Source: Alteromonas hispanica (lineage in GTDB: Bacteria > Pseudomonadota > Gammaproteobacteria > Enterobacterales > Alteromonadaceae). Taken from it: DNA of 64,000 bases. The notes beneath the pieces are model-generated. The model did no database searches, was not told the DNA's origin, and saw only the letters and a list, made by a program, of their open reading frames with translations. The position numbers and the translations under genes are program-made. Positions 1 to 8,199 of the stretch are shown here, piece by piece. The DNA lies in NCBI RefSeq assembly GCF_010500915.1, contig NZ_JAAAWP010000001.1, forward strand, positions 310,001 to 374,000, written 5' to 3'. The stretch's first letter is position 1. The number at the start of each line of letters is the position of its first letter.

Positions 1-228
1 ACCGCGCTGAAAATGCAATTCTGCTTTATCTCCGTCAGATAAAGCAGCGCTTGTTAATATCTGATTATATCGAGCAATCGCCATTTGCGAGCGAGGGTTC
101 GCGGGCGCCGGCTCGGCCAGTAGGAGGTTACCCATTTGACTGCGCTTAACTTCTGGCTGTGTTTGCGCACAACCGGTTAAAATACAAGCAATTAGGAAAA
201 AAAAGATGAGACTAACGTTTCTGCGCAT
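1..228 (-). CDS. nlpI: NlpI-like TPR lipoprotein, N-terminal part (cut by window edge)
   Basis: Only the first 76 codons are present; the gene runs off the left edge. The translation starts with a lipoprotein signal (hydrophobic stretch, then lipobox LTGC with Cys20). From about residue 45 it continues with ARYNQILTSAALSDGDKAEL, which matches the region leading into the first TPR of E. coli NlpI ([20 protein letters not shown]). NlpI is an outer-membrane lipoprotein that scaffolds peptidoglycan hydrolases and recruits the Prc protease. The family match is recalled, not searched, and rests on a short stretch. It is divergent from cdd. Confidence 0.7.
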   Translation of the reverse strand, partial: MRRNVSLIFFFLIACILTGCAQTQPEVKRSQMGNLLLAEPAPANPRSQMAIARYNQILTSAALSDGDKAELHFQRG

Positions 229-362
229 GGTAAAAAAGCATTCTGTAAAAAAAGAAAAATCCGCTGGTATAAAAAGTACACACCTGGCGCGGCGTTGATG
301 CCGCAACCTTCTCGCATTTAGTGAGAAAAGTAAAGTGTAATAGGCGGGTAACAAAGGTAGCT

Positions 363-770
363 ATGAAGAAAAATAACCTAGAAAAACTGTCACAACTTGC
401 ATTTAACGCACAGCGTTTTTCCCATTCCCCTTACTCTGGTTTTAAAGTTGGTGCCGCTATAGAAACTGACTCTGGTGATATGTTTGCAGGCTGCAACGTA
501 GAAAATACCGCCTTCCCTTTGGGTCAGTGTGCAGAAGCTTCAGCAATTGGCAGTATGGTTTCTAATGGACACAAGCGTATCGCTCACATCGTTATTGCAA
601 GTCCTAATGAAGATATGTGCTTTCCCTGCGGTGGCTGTAGACAAAAGATTGCAGAGTTTGCCAGCGATGACACCCCAGTAACCATGATAACCAATACCGG
701 TGAAAGACTTGAAACAACCATTGGCGAACTATTACCCAACGCATTTAGGGCTTACGACTTAGAGAAGTAA
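363..770 (+). CDS. cdd: Cytidine deaminase (homotetrameric type)
   Basis: A 135-residue zinc enzyme that hydrolyses cytidine/deoxycytidine to uridine/deoxyuridine in pyrimidine salvage. The signature is complete: CAE with Cys56 (Zn ligand) and Glu58 (proton shuttle), then PCGGCRQ with Cys89 and Cys92 as the other two Zn ligands. Length fits the short tetrameric class rather than the ~290-residue dimeric E. coli enzyme. I chose the ATG at 363: an upstream in-frame GTG at 321 would add 14 basic residues not typical of the family. The gene is single and divergent from the NlpI-like gene. Confidence 0.93.
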   Translation: MKKNNLEKLSQLAFNAQRFSHSPYSGFKVGAAIETDSGDMFAGCNVENTAFPLGQCAEASAIGSMVSNGHKRIAHIVIASPNEDMCFPCGGCRQKIAEFASDDTPVTMITNTGERLETTIGELLPNAFRAYDLEK

Positions 771-787
771 CCACAAAATGGAAAGGC

Positions 788-919
788 TTACGGGTTAGGC
801 TTGTTATTGTTGTTGTCGTCTTGGCGCCTATTGAGTTTCATTGCTGCAAAAAAACCAATAAAGAAAACAGCGAAAATGACAACGCCTACCCATATTAAAA
901 CGTTCAATAAAAAATCCAT
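788..919 (-). CDS. Small single-pass membrane protein (43 aa)
   Basis: A 43-codon ORF in the gap between cdd and ggt. Residues 4-25 form one hydrophobic helix (VLIWVGVVIFAVFFIGFFAA), followed by a short basic then Asn/Asp-rich cytoplasmic-looking tail (KLNRRQDDNNNNKPNP). A weak ribosome-binding stretch (AAGGAAAG) precedes the ATG. I do not recognise a named family. The composition (one helix, charged tail) is typical of genuine small membrane proteins and fills an otherwise empty gap, but function is unknown. Confidence 0.5.
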   Translation of the reverse strand: MDFLLNVLIWVGVVIFAVFFIGFFAAMKLNRRQDDNNNNKPNP

Positions 920-1048
920 GTTACAAGCTTTCCTTTTGCCAAGTTAAATTTTAGTGACACCGTATTTAAAGTATAGAGCAATAAGCCATCTGCGAACCGC
1001 TCTATACTTATTTGGATCTCGATTAGCTTTTATGTTGAGCTAGCTTCG

Positions 1049-2806
1049 CTACTTCCCAACTGCAATCCCTTCTCTTCTAGGGTCGGCGCCACCTATCAAC
1101 TTACCTGATTTGACCTGAATGCCGTGTAACCCACTGTTCAGATCTATCACTTTGACATTATGACCCAACGCCTTGAGCGGCTCTTCTAGACCAATAATGG
1201 GGGTGCCTTTCTCGAGCGCTGTGTAATCGTTTCTATTGGTTATTTTAGGAAGATTTATGGCCTGTTGAATATTTAACCCGTAATCCAACATACCAATAAG
1301 AGTTTGTGCGACATAACTCACTATTCTTGAACCACCTGGCGAGCCCACCACAATTTCTAATTCGCCTTCTTCATCGAATACCATTGTTGGGCTCATTGCA
1401 CTGCGAGGACGCTTACCCGGCTCTACCCGGTTAGGAACAGGGAAGCGGTTTTTCGTAGGCGAAAATGAAAAGTCTGTTAGCTGATTATTGAGTAGAAAAC
1501 CACCTACCATAATGCCCGAACCAAACATGAATTCGATACTTGTTGTCATCGAAACCGCATTACCCTCTTTATCTACAATAGATACATGAGACGTATTCGG
1601 TAATTCCATGGAGGTCCCCATAGCAATCTCTGTTCCCGCATAAGGATTACCGGCTCTTGCACGATGCCAGCGCTCTTCTAAACTTATTCCCTCTGCTCTT
1701 CGCTCTAAATAGGCTGTGTTAATCATTGCGGCGAAAGGAAGGTTGGTAAAGTCGCTATCGGCAATATACTTTTCTCTGTCAGCGTAGGAGAGCGCGCTTG
1801 CTTGAGTATATAAATGCGCAAACTCTGCAGAGTTTAGAGGATATTGACCAATATTTTTGTCTTCTAACATTTTTAAAATTTGAAAAACGTTAACGCCACC
1901 AGAACTTGGCGGTGGCATGCCGCAAATACGCTTTTCATGGTATGTACCGCAAACTGGGCTGCGCTTTTTCGCTTCGTAATTAGCTAAATCGTCTACCGAC
2001 ATTTGCCCTGGATTGATGTCAGCAGAATTAACTGCGGCCACAATCTCTTCGGCAAGTTCGCCTTTAAGAAGATAATCGCTGCCATTTTCAGCAATGCCCT
2101 TCAATGTTTTGGCTAGTTTTCTGTTTTTTCGTATTGCCCCCTCTTTCAACGGCATTCCTGCCGGGAAAAAGTAAGTTGCGCTTGCGGGAAACGTTTTTAA
2201 ACCGGGGTGATAATCGAGAGCGACTAACTTTGCCAGCCGAGGCGATACTTTGAAACCTTCTTGAGCTGTGGTGATGGTGTCGTCAAATAACGTGTTCCAT
2301 GGCAGCTTCCCAAATTCGCCGTGGGCTAGTTCCAGTGCTTTTACCGCTCCAGGTACTCCCACTGACTTGCCACCAACCACTGCATCAATCCACTTCATTG
2401 GCTTATTACCCTCAATAAACCAATGTGAATTCACCGCTTTTGGCGCTGCTTCTCTGCCGTCAAATGTATGCAGCACTTTGTTTTTATTATCCCAATAGAG
2501 AATAAATGCTCCACCGCCAATACCCGAAGATTGAGGCTCGACCAATGTCAGCATAGATTGAATTGCTATAGCCGCATCAATTGCGCTTCCGCCCTTTTCA
2601 ATAATGTTCTTTCCGGCCCAAGAAGCATAAGGGTTTGCTGCAACAACCATATAGTCATTAGCCTCAAAAGCCTTCTTTTCAACATATCCCGTGGCGGCTT
2701 CTGGCTCTCCAACCTCTCGTGCTTGTTTTGCTTGTAACGTCGTAGATAAAACACCGGTTACCGCAAATGCTAATAACGATGTGCGAAAGAAAGAACTGAA
2801 CCTCAA
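1049..2806 (-). CDS. ggt: Gamma-glutamyltransferase (glutathione hydrolase), periplasmic
   Basis: A 585-residue N-terminal nucleophile hydrolase that cleaves the gamma-glutamyl bond of glutathione and transfers it to water or amino acids. Residues 1-26 are a Sec signal peptide. The precursor should self-cleave before Thr405 in NTSHVSIVD, giving large and small subunits; the small subunit carries the conserved GSPGGSRI segment near residue 495 that forms the oxyanion region. Length is normal for the family. It lies 14 nt downstream of an enoyl-CoA hydratase gene on the same strand, so the two may be cotranscribed. It fits with the 5-oxoprolinase genes at 50-53 kb, since gamma-glutamyl compounds can give 5-oxoproline. 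Confidence 0.95.
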   Translation of the reverse strand: MRFSSFFRTSLLAFAVTGVLSTTLQAKQAREVGEPEAATGYVEKKAFEANDYMVVAANPYASWAGKNIIEKGGSAIDAAIAIQSMLTLVEPQSSGIGGGAFILYWDNKNKVLHTFDGREAAPKAVNSHWFIEGNKPMKWIDAVVGGKSVGVPGAVKALELAHGEFGKLPWNTLFDDTITTAQEGFKVSPRLAKLVALDYHPGLKTFPASATYFFPAGMPLKEGAIRKNRKLAKTLKGIAENGSDYLLKGELAEEIVAAVNSADINPGQMSVDDLANYEAKKRSPVCGTYHEKRICGMPPPSSGGVNVFQILKMLEDKNIGQYPLNSAEFAHLYTQASALSYADREKYIADSDFTNLPFAAMINTAYLERRAEGISLEERWHRARAGNPYAGTEIAMGTSMELPNTSHVSIVDKEGNAVSMTTSIEFMFGSGIMVGGFLLNNQLTDFSFSPTKNRFPVPNRVEPGKRPRSAMSPTMVFDEEGELEIVVGSPGGSRIVSYVAQTLIGMLDYGLNIQQAINLPKITNRNDYTALEKGTPIIGLEEPLKALGHNVKVIDLNSGLHGIQVKSGKLIGGADPRREGIAVGK

Positions 2807-2820
2807 AATAGTGTTTCCTC

Positions 2821-3585
2821 TTATTTAAATTTCTCTGGATTGATGGGGCGCTTCTTAAGGAATGCGTCAAATGCCTCTTGCGCTGCAGGCATGGTAAGCG
2901 CCTCAAGGAAAATATCAAACTCGGCATTCATCTGCTGAGTCACATCCTCAGCTTCGCCTTTTAAGAGCGCTTTAGTTTGAAGAAGCGCAAAGCTCGGTTT
3001 ACTAACCAATTTCTCAACAGTAGACGCCACTGCATGCGCAATGTTTTGCTCATCTACTATCTCGGTAAGAAGGCCAAATTGATAGGCATCGTTAGCGGAA
3101 AAAGGCTCACCGAGCATTAACCACTGCGCCGCTTTGATGTGGCCCGCCATTTTAGGTAAAAGATAACTTGATGCATATTCAGGAACAAGGCCTAAATTAA
3201 TGAATGGCAAAACAAATTTACTATCCCGTGCGGCATAAACAAAGTCGCAGTGTAAAAGTAAAGTGGTACCAATACCTACTGCTAGACCATGCACCTGTGC
3301 AATAACAGGTACAGCACAGGTCATAAGAGATCGCATAAACGCTGCTGTCTCAGGTACCTGAGCGCCTTCTTTTTTCGCCGCAAAGTCACTAATATCGTTA
3401 CCCGCAGTAAAGCAGTCGCCATTACCTTTTATTACAACCGCTTTTGTCACACCATCGTTCTTGATACTTAAAATCGCATCGGCCATGAGTTGATACATCT
3501 CACGGGTGAGCGCATTTTTTTTATCCGCTCTGTTAATGGTAATAGTTAGCGTTTGCTGAGCTCTCTCTACTAATATCAAAGACAT
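2821..3585 (-). CDS. Enoyl-CoA hydratase/isomerase family protein
   Basis: A 254-residue crotonase-fold protein. The oxyanion-hole segments are visible: GNDISDF at about residues 62-68 and VHGLAVGIGTTLLLHCDF at about 98-115, followed by FVLPFINLGLVPEYASSYLL, the usual third signature. Proteins with GLVPE at this position act as hydratases or delta3-delta2 isomerases; the Glu in LVPE is the likely acid/base. It would act on enoyl-CoA esters in the cytoplasm. The exact substrate cannot be read. First gene of a probable two-gene unit with ggt. Confidence 0.88.
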   Translation of the reverse strand: MSLILVERAQQTLTITINRADKKNALTREMYQLMADAILSIKNDGVTKAVVIKGNGDCFTAGNDISDFAAKKEGAQVPETAAFMRSLMTCAVPVIAQVHGLAVGIGTTLLLHCDFVYAARDSKFVLPFINLGLVPEYASSYLLPKMAGHIKAAQWLMLGEPFSANDAYQFGLLTEIVDEQNIAHAVASTVEKLVSKPSFALLQTKALLKGEAEDVTQQMNAEFDIFLEALTMPAAQEAFDAFLKKRPINPEKFK

Positions 3586-3699
3586 TTTTTATCCTTTCCT
3601 GTCGAGTTTTTATTATTCGGGTAAATATCTGTTTTCACCCGTAGGGTAATTTTCTGTATCATAGCGACCAAACTCAAAATAAAAAAATAACTATCGCTA

Positions 3700-4284
3700 A
3701 TGATTTCACTGCCGTTTTCGTTTAAGTACAGTGCAGGCCCTTTAATATTAGCCTTGTGCTCGTTTATTGCCTTCTTCTTTGAACCTCAATCAAGTGATTG
3801 GCTAGCTTACGACCGCTACGCTATTCAGGGTTTGGATACGTGGCGCCTTATTACTGGAAATATCGTCCATACAAATGGTTATCACCTTTTGCTAAATATT
3901 GTTGGATTAACTCTACTCTGGGCACTACACGGCGAACACTACCTTCCTACTCGATTTTTAAAAGTGTTTGTTTGGTGTTGCCTAGCCACCAGCGCTGGCC
4001 TTTATTTCTTTTCAGAAAACCTCATTTGGTATGCGGGTTTATCCGGTGCGTTACACGGTTTATTCGTGTGGGGCGCCTGTATGGATATCAAAGAAAAAAT
4101 GACATCAGGCTGGCTATTACTTGTAGGCATTGCGATTAAGGTGGGCTACGAACAATACAATGGCAGTAGCGCACAAGTTGCTGAGCTGATTGATGCAAAA
4201 GTTGCTGTTGATGCCCATATGTTTGGTGCAGTGGGCGGATTAATTATTTTTCTTCTAATGATAAGTACGGCTAAGCGTACTTAA
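3700..4284 (+). CDS. rrtA: Rhombosortase (rhomboid-family intramembrane serine protease)
   Basis: A 194-residue polytopic membrane protein with a six-helix rhomboid core. The catalytic Ser115 is in GLSGALHG and the catalytic His173 in DAHMFGAVGG. The segment WRLITGNIVHTNGYHLLLN (about 48-66) is the rhomboid His-x-x-x-His-x-x-x-Asn region in its rhombosortase form. Rhombosortases process secreted proteins bearing the C-terminal GlyGly-CTERM sorting signal. No such substrate is seen among the genes here, so its targets lie elsewhere. Divergent from the enoyl-CoA hydratase gene, with about 115 bp of promoter space. Confidence 0.85.
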   Translation: MISLPFSFKYSAGPLILALCSFIAFFFEPQSSDWLAYDRYAIQGLDTWRLITGNIVHTNGYHLLLNIVGLTLLWALHGEHYLPTRFLKVFVWCCLATSAGLYFFSENLIWYAGLSGALHGLFVWGACMDIKEKMTSGWLLLVGIAIKVGYEQYNGSSAQVAELIDAKVAVDAHMFGAVGGLIIFLLMISTAKRT

Positions 4285-4390
4285 TCTCTCTTGGCCCTGC
4301 GTCTCACTTACCACTTTTCACTCGGTAATAATTACAAATAAGCACATCCACAAAAAGGGGCCCTTTGCGAGCCCCTAGTGCGTTAACTTA

Positions 4391-4419
4391 AGAAGCCCAA
4401 CGAGTGTTGGGCTTTTTTA
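4391..4419. terminator. Intrinsic terminator between rrtA and the S9 peptidase gene
   Basis: A 9-bp stem (AAGCCCAAC / GTTGGGCTT) with a 4-nt loop is followed by a T run on the plus strand. It sits between convergent genes. A second GC-rich hairpin (GGGGC/GCCCC) lies about 30 bp upstream. Confidence 0.8.
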
Positions 4420-4435
4420 TGAATGGTAAATACGA

Positions 4436-6943
4436 CTACAAGTTTTCTTCAAATAACTTATAGATCCTACGGTATTCATCTAACCATGAACTTGGCTGAA
4501 CGAAGCCATGCGGCTCTACAGGGTATATTGCTGTCTCAAAGTCTTCTTTTTCTAGTTCAATTAGCCGTTGTACCAAACGAACGGTATCGTGGAAAAAGAC
4601 GTTGTCATCAACCATAGGCGCATTTATCAGCAGCGGCTTTTCTAACCCTTCTGCAAAATAAATAGGTGAACTGCGCTCGTAGGCAATAGGATCCACTTCA
4701 GGCGTATTGAGGATATTAGATGTATACGGCGTATTGTAATGAGCCCAATCGGTAACCGGTCTTAATGCAGCACCAGCGGCAAATAAATCTGGCGCTGTGA
4801 ACATAGACATAAAGGTTAGGAACCCACCGTATGAACCGCCATATGTGCCGATGCGCTCTCTGTCTACATTAGCATTTTCCACTAAATAGTTGATGCCATC
4901 ACGTAAATCCTGCACCTCTGGCGTGCCCATTTGACGATAAATCGCCGTTCTCCAATCTCTGCCATACCCGGCAGAAGCACGGTAATCCATATCTAGCACT
5001 ACATAACCTTGTTGTACCAGCATACTGTGGAACATGTACTCACGGAAATAGCCCGACCACCCCATGTGGGCATTTTGTAAATAGCCTGCGCCATGATTAA
5101 ACACTACGGCCCTATTTTTCTTAGTGCTGTCGTATCCTTCAGGTAAGTAAACGCGAGCATAAATTGGTGCATCGGTATGCGACGACTCTATGGCTACAAC
5201 ATTAGGCACAGCCCAAGGTAACGAAGCAAACTCTTCGCTTAAACTCGATGTAATTTGCTTTGCTACGGTTGTAGCTTCTGCGGGCTTAACATAAAGCTCG
5301 GGCGGACGATTAACTTTACTGTGACTGAGAAGTAGCGTGTCGCCATCTGGGCTTAATGAGTAATCTGTTATGCCATTTAAATTAGTAAGCGTTTCAATTG
5401 CTTTTGTTTGCGTATCAACTCGATAAATCTCGTAGATACCTGGATGCTCACTGTTTGCTTTATAATAGATATAATTATCGTCATTGCTGAGAGTGATATC
5501 ATCAACGATATAATTGCCTTTGGTTAGCGCTACCGGTTTTTTTCCCGGTTTTTGCAAATACACATGAGCGTAACCTGTATGTTCAGATTGATAATACAGC
5601 GTTTCACTATTATTTAACCAACCGAAGTCGTTGAAACGATAGTTAACCCAAGCGTCGTCATGAAGGCGGTGTTGACTGTCGAGGCTTGTGCCCTCTAAAT
5701 CTACGGTAGTAATCCAGCGGTCTTTGTTATCCCATGCCTCCAGCATAACTGCTACAGCATTTCCATTTTTGTGCCAGCGAATAGAAGGCTTTGTCCAATA
5801 CCAGCTTTGAAACAACTTAATGGGACGGGGCAAGCGGTTCACTTCATAAGTTTCACCGTTTGCCTTAGCATTTTCTGCTTTTACGTCTGCCAACACATCG
5901 TCGTTATAGCCTGGTAGATTAAAGTAATTAAGCTCAGATTTTTCGCCGGTTTTTAAATTCAATAGCCATAAATCGTGGCTCTCAGGCTCTGCATCAGCCA
6001 CTCGCTGTCTTACTGGCTTCGCAGCTATTCGACTGTCTTCTTGAATATAATGCGGCATGATATCGCTATCATCTCTGGTAGGTTTACTTTCAGTGGTGGC
6101 TACCACAGCGTAATTACCCGCTGGAGACACACTTATACCCGCAAGGCGATGAGACTTGTCAAAGTAAAAAGGCGAAGGCGCAACAGCTGTATTTACCGAG
6201 GCCAGCTGTTTATTTGCCGCGTCACGGTCTTTTTGGTTTTGCCTTTGCAGCTTGATGTATTCGATAAGTGATTGCTGCTCTTCAGCAATATAATCCTTAG
6301 CAGGGTTAACCGCTGTTGGAGCGTCGTCGAAAACCCAACTGACCAACTCTTCCCGAGTGCCGTTTTCTAAGTTGATAGCGATAAACTTATTACCACTTGT
6401 TGCCATGAGGCGACCATCGGTCATAAACGATAGCGTAGAAAGCGGGTTACCGCCGCGAGTAAGCTGTACCGTTTTACCATTGGTAAATTGCACATAGACA
6501 CTGTCTTTAAATCTGAAGGCAACAACACCATCGCCTCTCTCAACCCGTTCGTCATATCGGTATGTGTGCATATCGGCTAGCGGCGCTTTGCTTTCTTTTC
6601 CTACGTTATTGCTATCGATAACATACACATCACTGAGAGCGCTGTTCTCGCGCTCTCTTTCAAAGACAATGGCTGAACCATCTACCGACCACCCCATATT
6701 GGTGGGCAAGGCTCCTATCCACTGCGGATCGGACATAATTTGTTTTAACGTTATCTCACCGTTTTTCGACGCGGCAGATGCTGATGCAAGGTTTGTTTGT
6801 GGCGTTACCGATTCAACAATGGTGTTAGACGCAGACACCGCAGTCGTTTCATTTTTAGTATTGGTGCTTACGCAACCACCAAGTGCAATTGTTACGCTTG
6901 CGGCAATAAGCAAAGAATTAGTTTTTTTCATTTTTTTCATCAT
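4436..6943 (-). CDS. Prolyl oligopeptidase/DPP-IV-like (S9) lipoprotein peptidase
   Basis: An 835-residue secreted serine peptidase. The N-terminus is a lipoprotein signal (IALGGC, Cys at about 24). A long beta-propeller region (about 90-560) contains repeated WD40-like/PD40 strands, and the C-terminal 250 residues are an alpha/beta hydrolase. Catalytic Ser704 is in GTYGGSYGGF, the likely Asp is in INAPMVDDNVFF, and the His in YPVEPHGF. This layout fits DPP-IV or acylaminoacyl-peptidase relatives that clip short peptides. An in-frame ATG three codons downstream is an alternative start. It is transcribed alone. Confidence 0.9.
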   Translation of the reverse strand: MMKKMKKTNSLLIAASVTIALGGCVSTNTKNETTAVSASNTIVESVTPQTNLASASAASKNGEITLKQIMSDPQWIGALPTNMGWSVDGSAIVFERERENSALSDVYVIDSNNVGKESKAPLADMHTYRYDERVERGDGVVAFRFKDSVYVQFTNGKTVQLTRGGNPLSTLSFMTDGRLMATSGNKFIAINLENGTREELVSWVFDDAPTAVNPAKDYIAEEQQSLIEYIKLQRQNQKDRDAANKQLASVNTAVAPSPFYFDKSHRLAGISVSPAGNYAVVATTESKPTRDDSDIMPHYIQEDSRIAAKPVRQRVADAEPESHDLWLLNLKTGEKSELNYFNLPGYNDDVLADVKAENAKANGETYEVNRLPRPIKLFQSWYWTKPSIRWHKNGNAVAVMLEAWDNKDRWITTVDLEGTSLDSQHRLHDDAWVNYRFNDFGWLNNSETLYYQSEHTGYAHVYLQKPGKKPVALTKGNYIVDDITLSNDDNYIYYKANSEHPGIYEIYRVDTQTKAIETLTNLNGITDYSLSPDGDTLLLSHSKVNRPPELYVKPAEATTVAKQITSSLSEEFASLPWAVPNVVAIESSHTDAPIYARVYLPEGYDSTKKNRAVVFNHGAGYLQNAHMGWSGYFREYMFHSMLVQQGYVVLDMDYRASAGYGRDWRTAIYRQMGTPEVQDLRDGINYLVENANVDRERIGTYGGSYGGFLTFMSMFTAPDLFAAGAALRPVTDWAHYNTPYTSNILNTPEVDPIAYERSSPIYFAEGLEKPLLINAPMVDDNVFFHDTVRLVQRLIELEKEDFETAIYPVEPHGFVQPSSWLDEYRRIYKLFEENL

Positions 6944-7197
6944 TGTTGTGTGAAACCCACCGGCATTATACGCAAAGGGCTTATAGTGTCGTCAACGTTC
7001 GTCTTTAACATATGTGCAACAAACGCAACAAAAGCTTACTAGCATGTGATGTGTTGAGATTTGCTGTGCAAATATCGGCCTGAATGTAAGCACTCAAGTA
7101 ATAAATATTAATGCTCCATTTTGCGTGTAATGCGCGTATAAGAAGTGTGTTACACGCAAGCGAATAATAATTAATTTATGTCAGAGGGTAGAGAAAA

Positions 7198-7752
7198 ATG
7201 AATCTAACAAAAATATCAGCGGGCGTTTTTACGGTTGCTGCACTACTTTTTCAGCCAGCAATGGCAAACGAATGTCCTAGTGTTTTGAAATTTATGAAGC
7301 GTAAACTTAACTCACAGGAAACGGTCAATTTGTGCGACGAATACGCTGGCAAAGCCGTTCTTGTAGTAAATACTGCAAGCTATTGCGGTTTTACGCCACA
7401 GTTTGAAGGACTAGAAGCACTATACAGTGAATATAAAGATGAAGACTTTGTTGTGCTAGGTTTTCCCTCTCACGACTTTAATCAAGAAGCGAAAGATGAA
7501 GGTAAAACCGCAGAGTTATGCGAACTTACTTACGGCGTAAAATTTCCTATGTTTGAACCTACTGCCGTGCGCGGAGAAGATGCCGACCCCATGTATCGTA
7601 TGCTGAAAGCGGCTACTGGCAAAGAGCCTTCTTGGAACTTTAACAAATACCTTATCGACAAAACGGGAACGAAGATCACCCATTATCCAAGTTCAACAAA
7701 ACCAACTGATGACAGTTTCGTTGCAGACGTTGAAGCTTTAATTAACGAGTAA
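7198..7752 (+). CDS. Glutathione peroxidase family protein, secreted
   Basis: A 184-residue thioredoxin-fold peroxidase that reduces peroxides with thiols. It has a cleavable signal peptide (about 1-23, ending AMA), so it probably works in the periplasm, unlike E. coli BtuE. The peroxidatic Cys63 is in NTASYCGFTPQFEGLEALY, and the WNFNKYLI segment carries the conserved Trp/Asn of the active site. A second Cys in AELCELTYG could be the resolving residue, so thioredoxin may be the real reductant. The ATG follows a good ribosome-binding stretch (AGAGGGTAGAG). Confidence 0.88.
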   Translation: MNLTKISAGVFTVAALLFQPAMANECPSVLKFMKRKLNSQETVNLCDEYAGKAVLVVNTASYCGFTPQFEGLEALYSEYKDEDFVVLGFPSHDFNQEAKDEGKTAELCELTYGVKFPMFEPTAVRGEDADPMYRMLKAATGKEPSWNFNKYLIDKTGTKITHYPSSTKPTDDSFVADVEALINE

Positions 7753-8199
7753 GTAGTATTTGCTTCACAGCTTTCGAGCGCGAAGCCCATAAAAAAGCCC
7801 CGCTACAAAGGCGGGGCAACAAACACACTCAACTTGGAACACACATTTCAGAAAACAAACTCAATTTCGTTTTCTCTAACTACAGTAATTTAGTCCACTG
7901 TTTTTCGACATAGTTCAATCACCGCACCATTTTTTTAATATTTTTTACATAAAAGTGCGACGATACATTGCTAACTGTACATATTTAAAACTCACCGACA
8001 AAGCGAAAGGCCCAAAAAAACACCTTAAACCACTGATACAATGGAAAATAAATTAAAAAAAACGTACTGAAAACTCAGCAAAACTCGCGGGAATATTAAA
8101 CTTTAGTATTACAATTCATTAATGTTAATTTCGTTAATGATCTGTGAATAAAATGAAGGCGTAAAGTTGAGGGTCTTACATCAATTAGAGGATACACCG
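7753..8199. other. Intergenic region, AT-rich, with one hairpin
   Basis: About 450 bp between the peroxidase and the DUF4397/CHRD lipoprotein. Apart from the GC-rich hairpin at 7791-7817, I see only AT-rich sequence likely to hold the promoter of the downstream gene. The stretch around 8095-8150 contains several TTAAT/ATTAA motifs but no convincing single promoter. No ORF with coding character is present. Confidence 0.5.
7791..7817 (-). terminator. Hairpin with T-run on the minus strand
   Basis: A perfect 7-bp stem GCCCCGC/GCGGGGC with loop TACAAAG. The six A residues lie on its left side, so a proper U-run is formed only by a minus-strand transcript. The flanking genes are both on the plus strand. 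Confidence 0.6.

Noticed and set aside
2268-2927. Several ORFs on both strands inside ggt and at its 5' end
   Set aside because: They overlap the complete ggt reading frame or its junction with the hydratase gene and lack recognisable domains.
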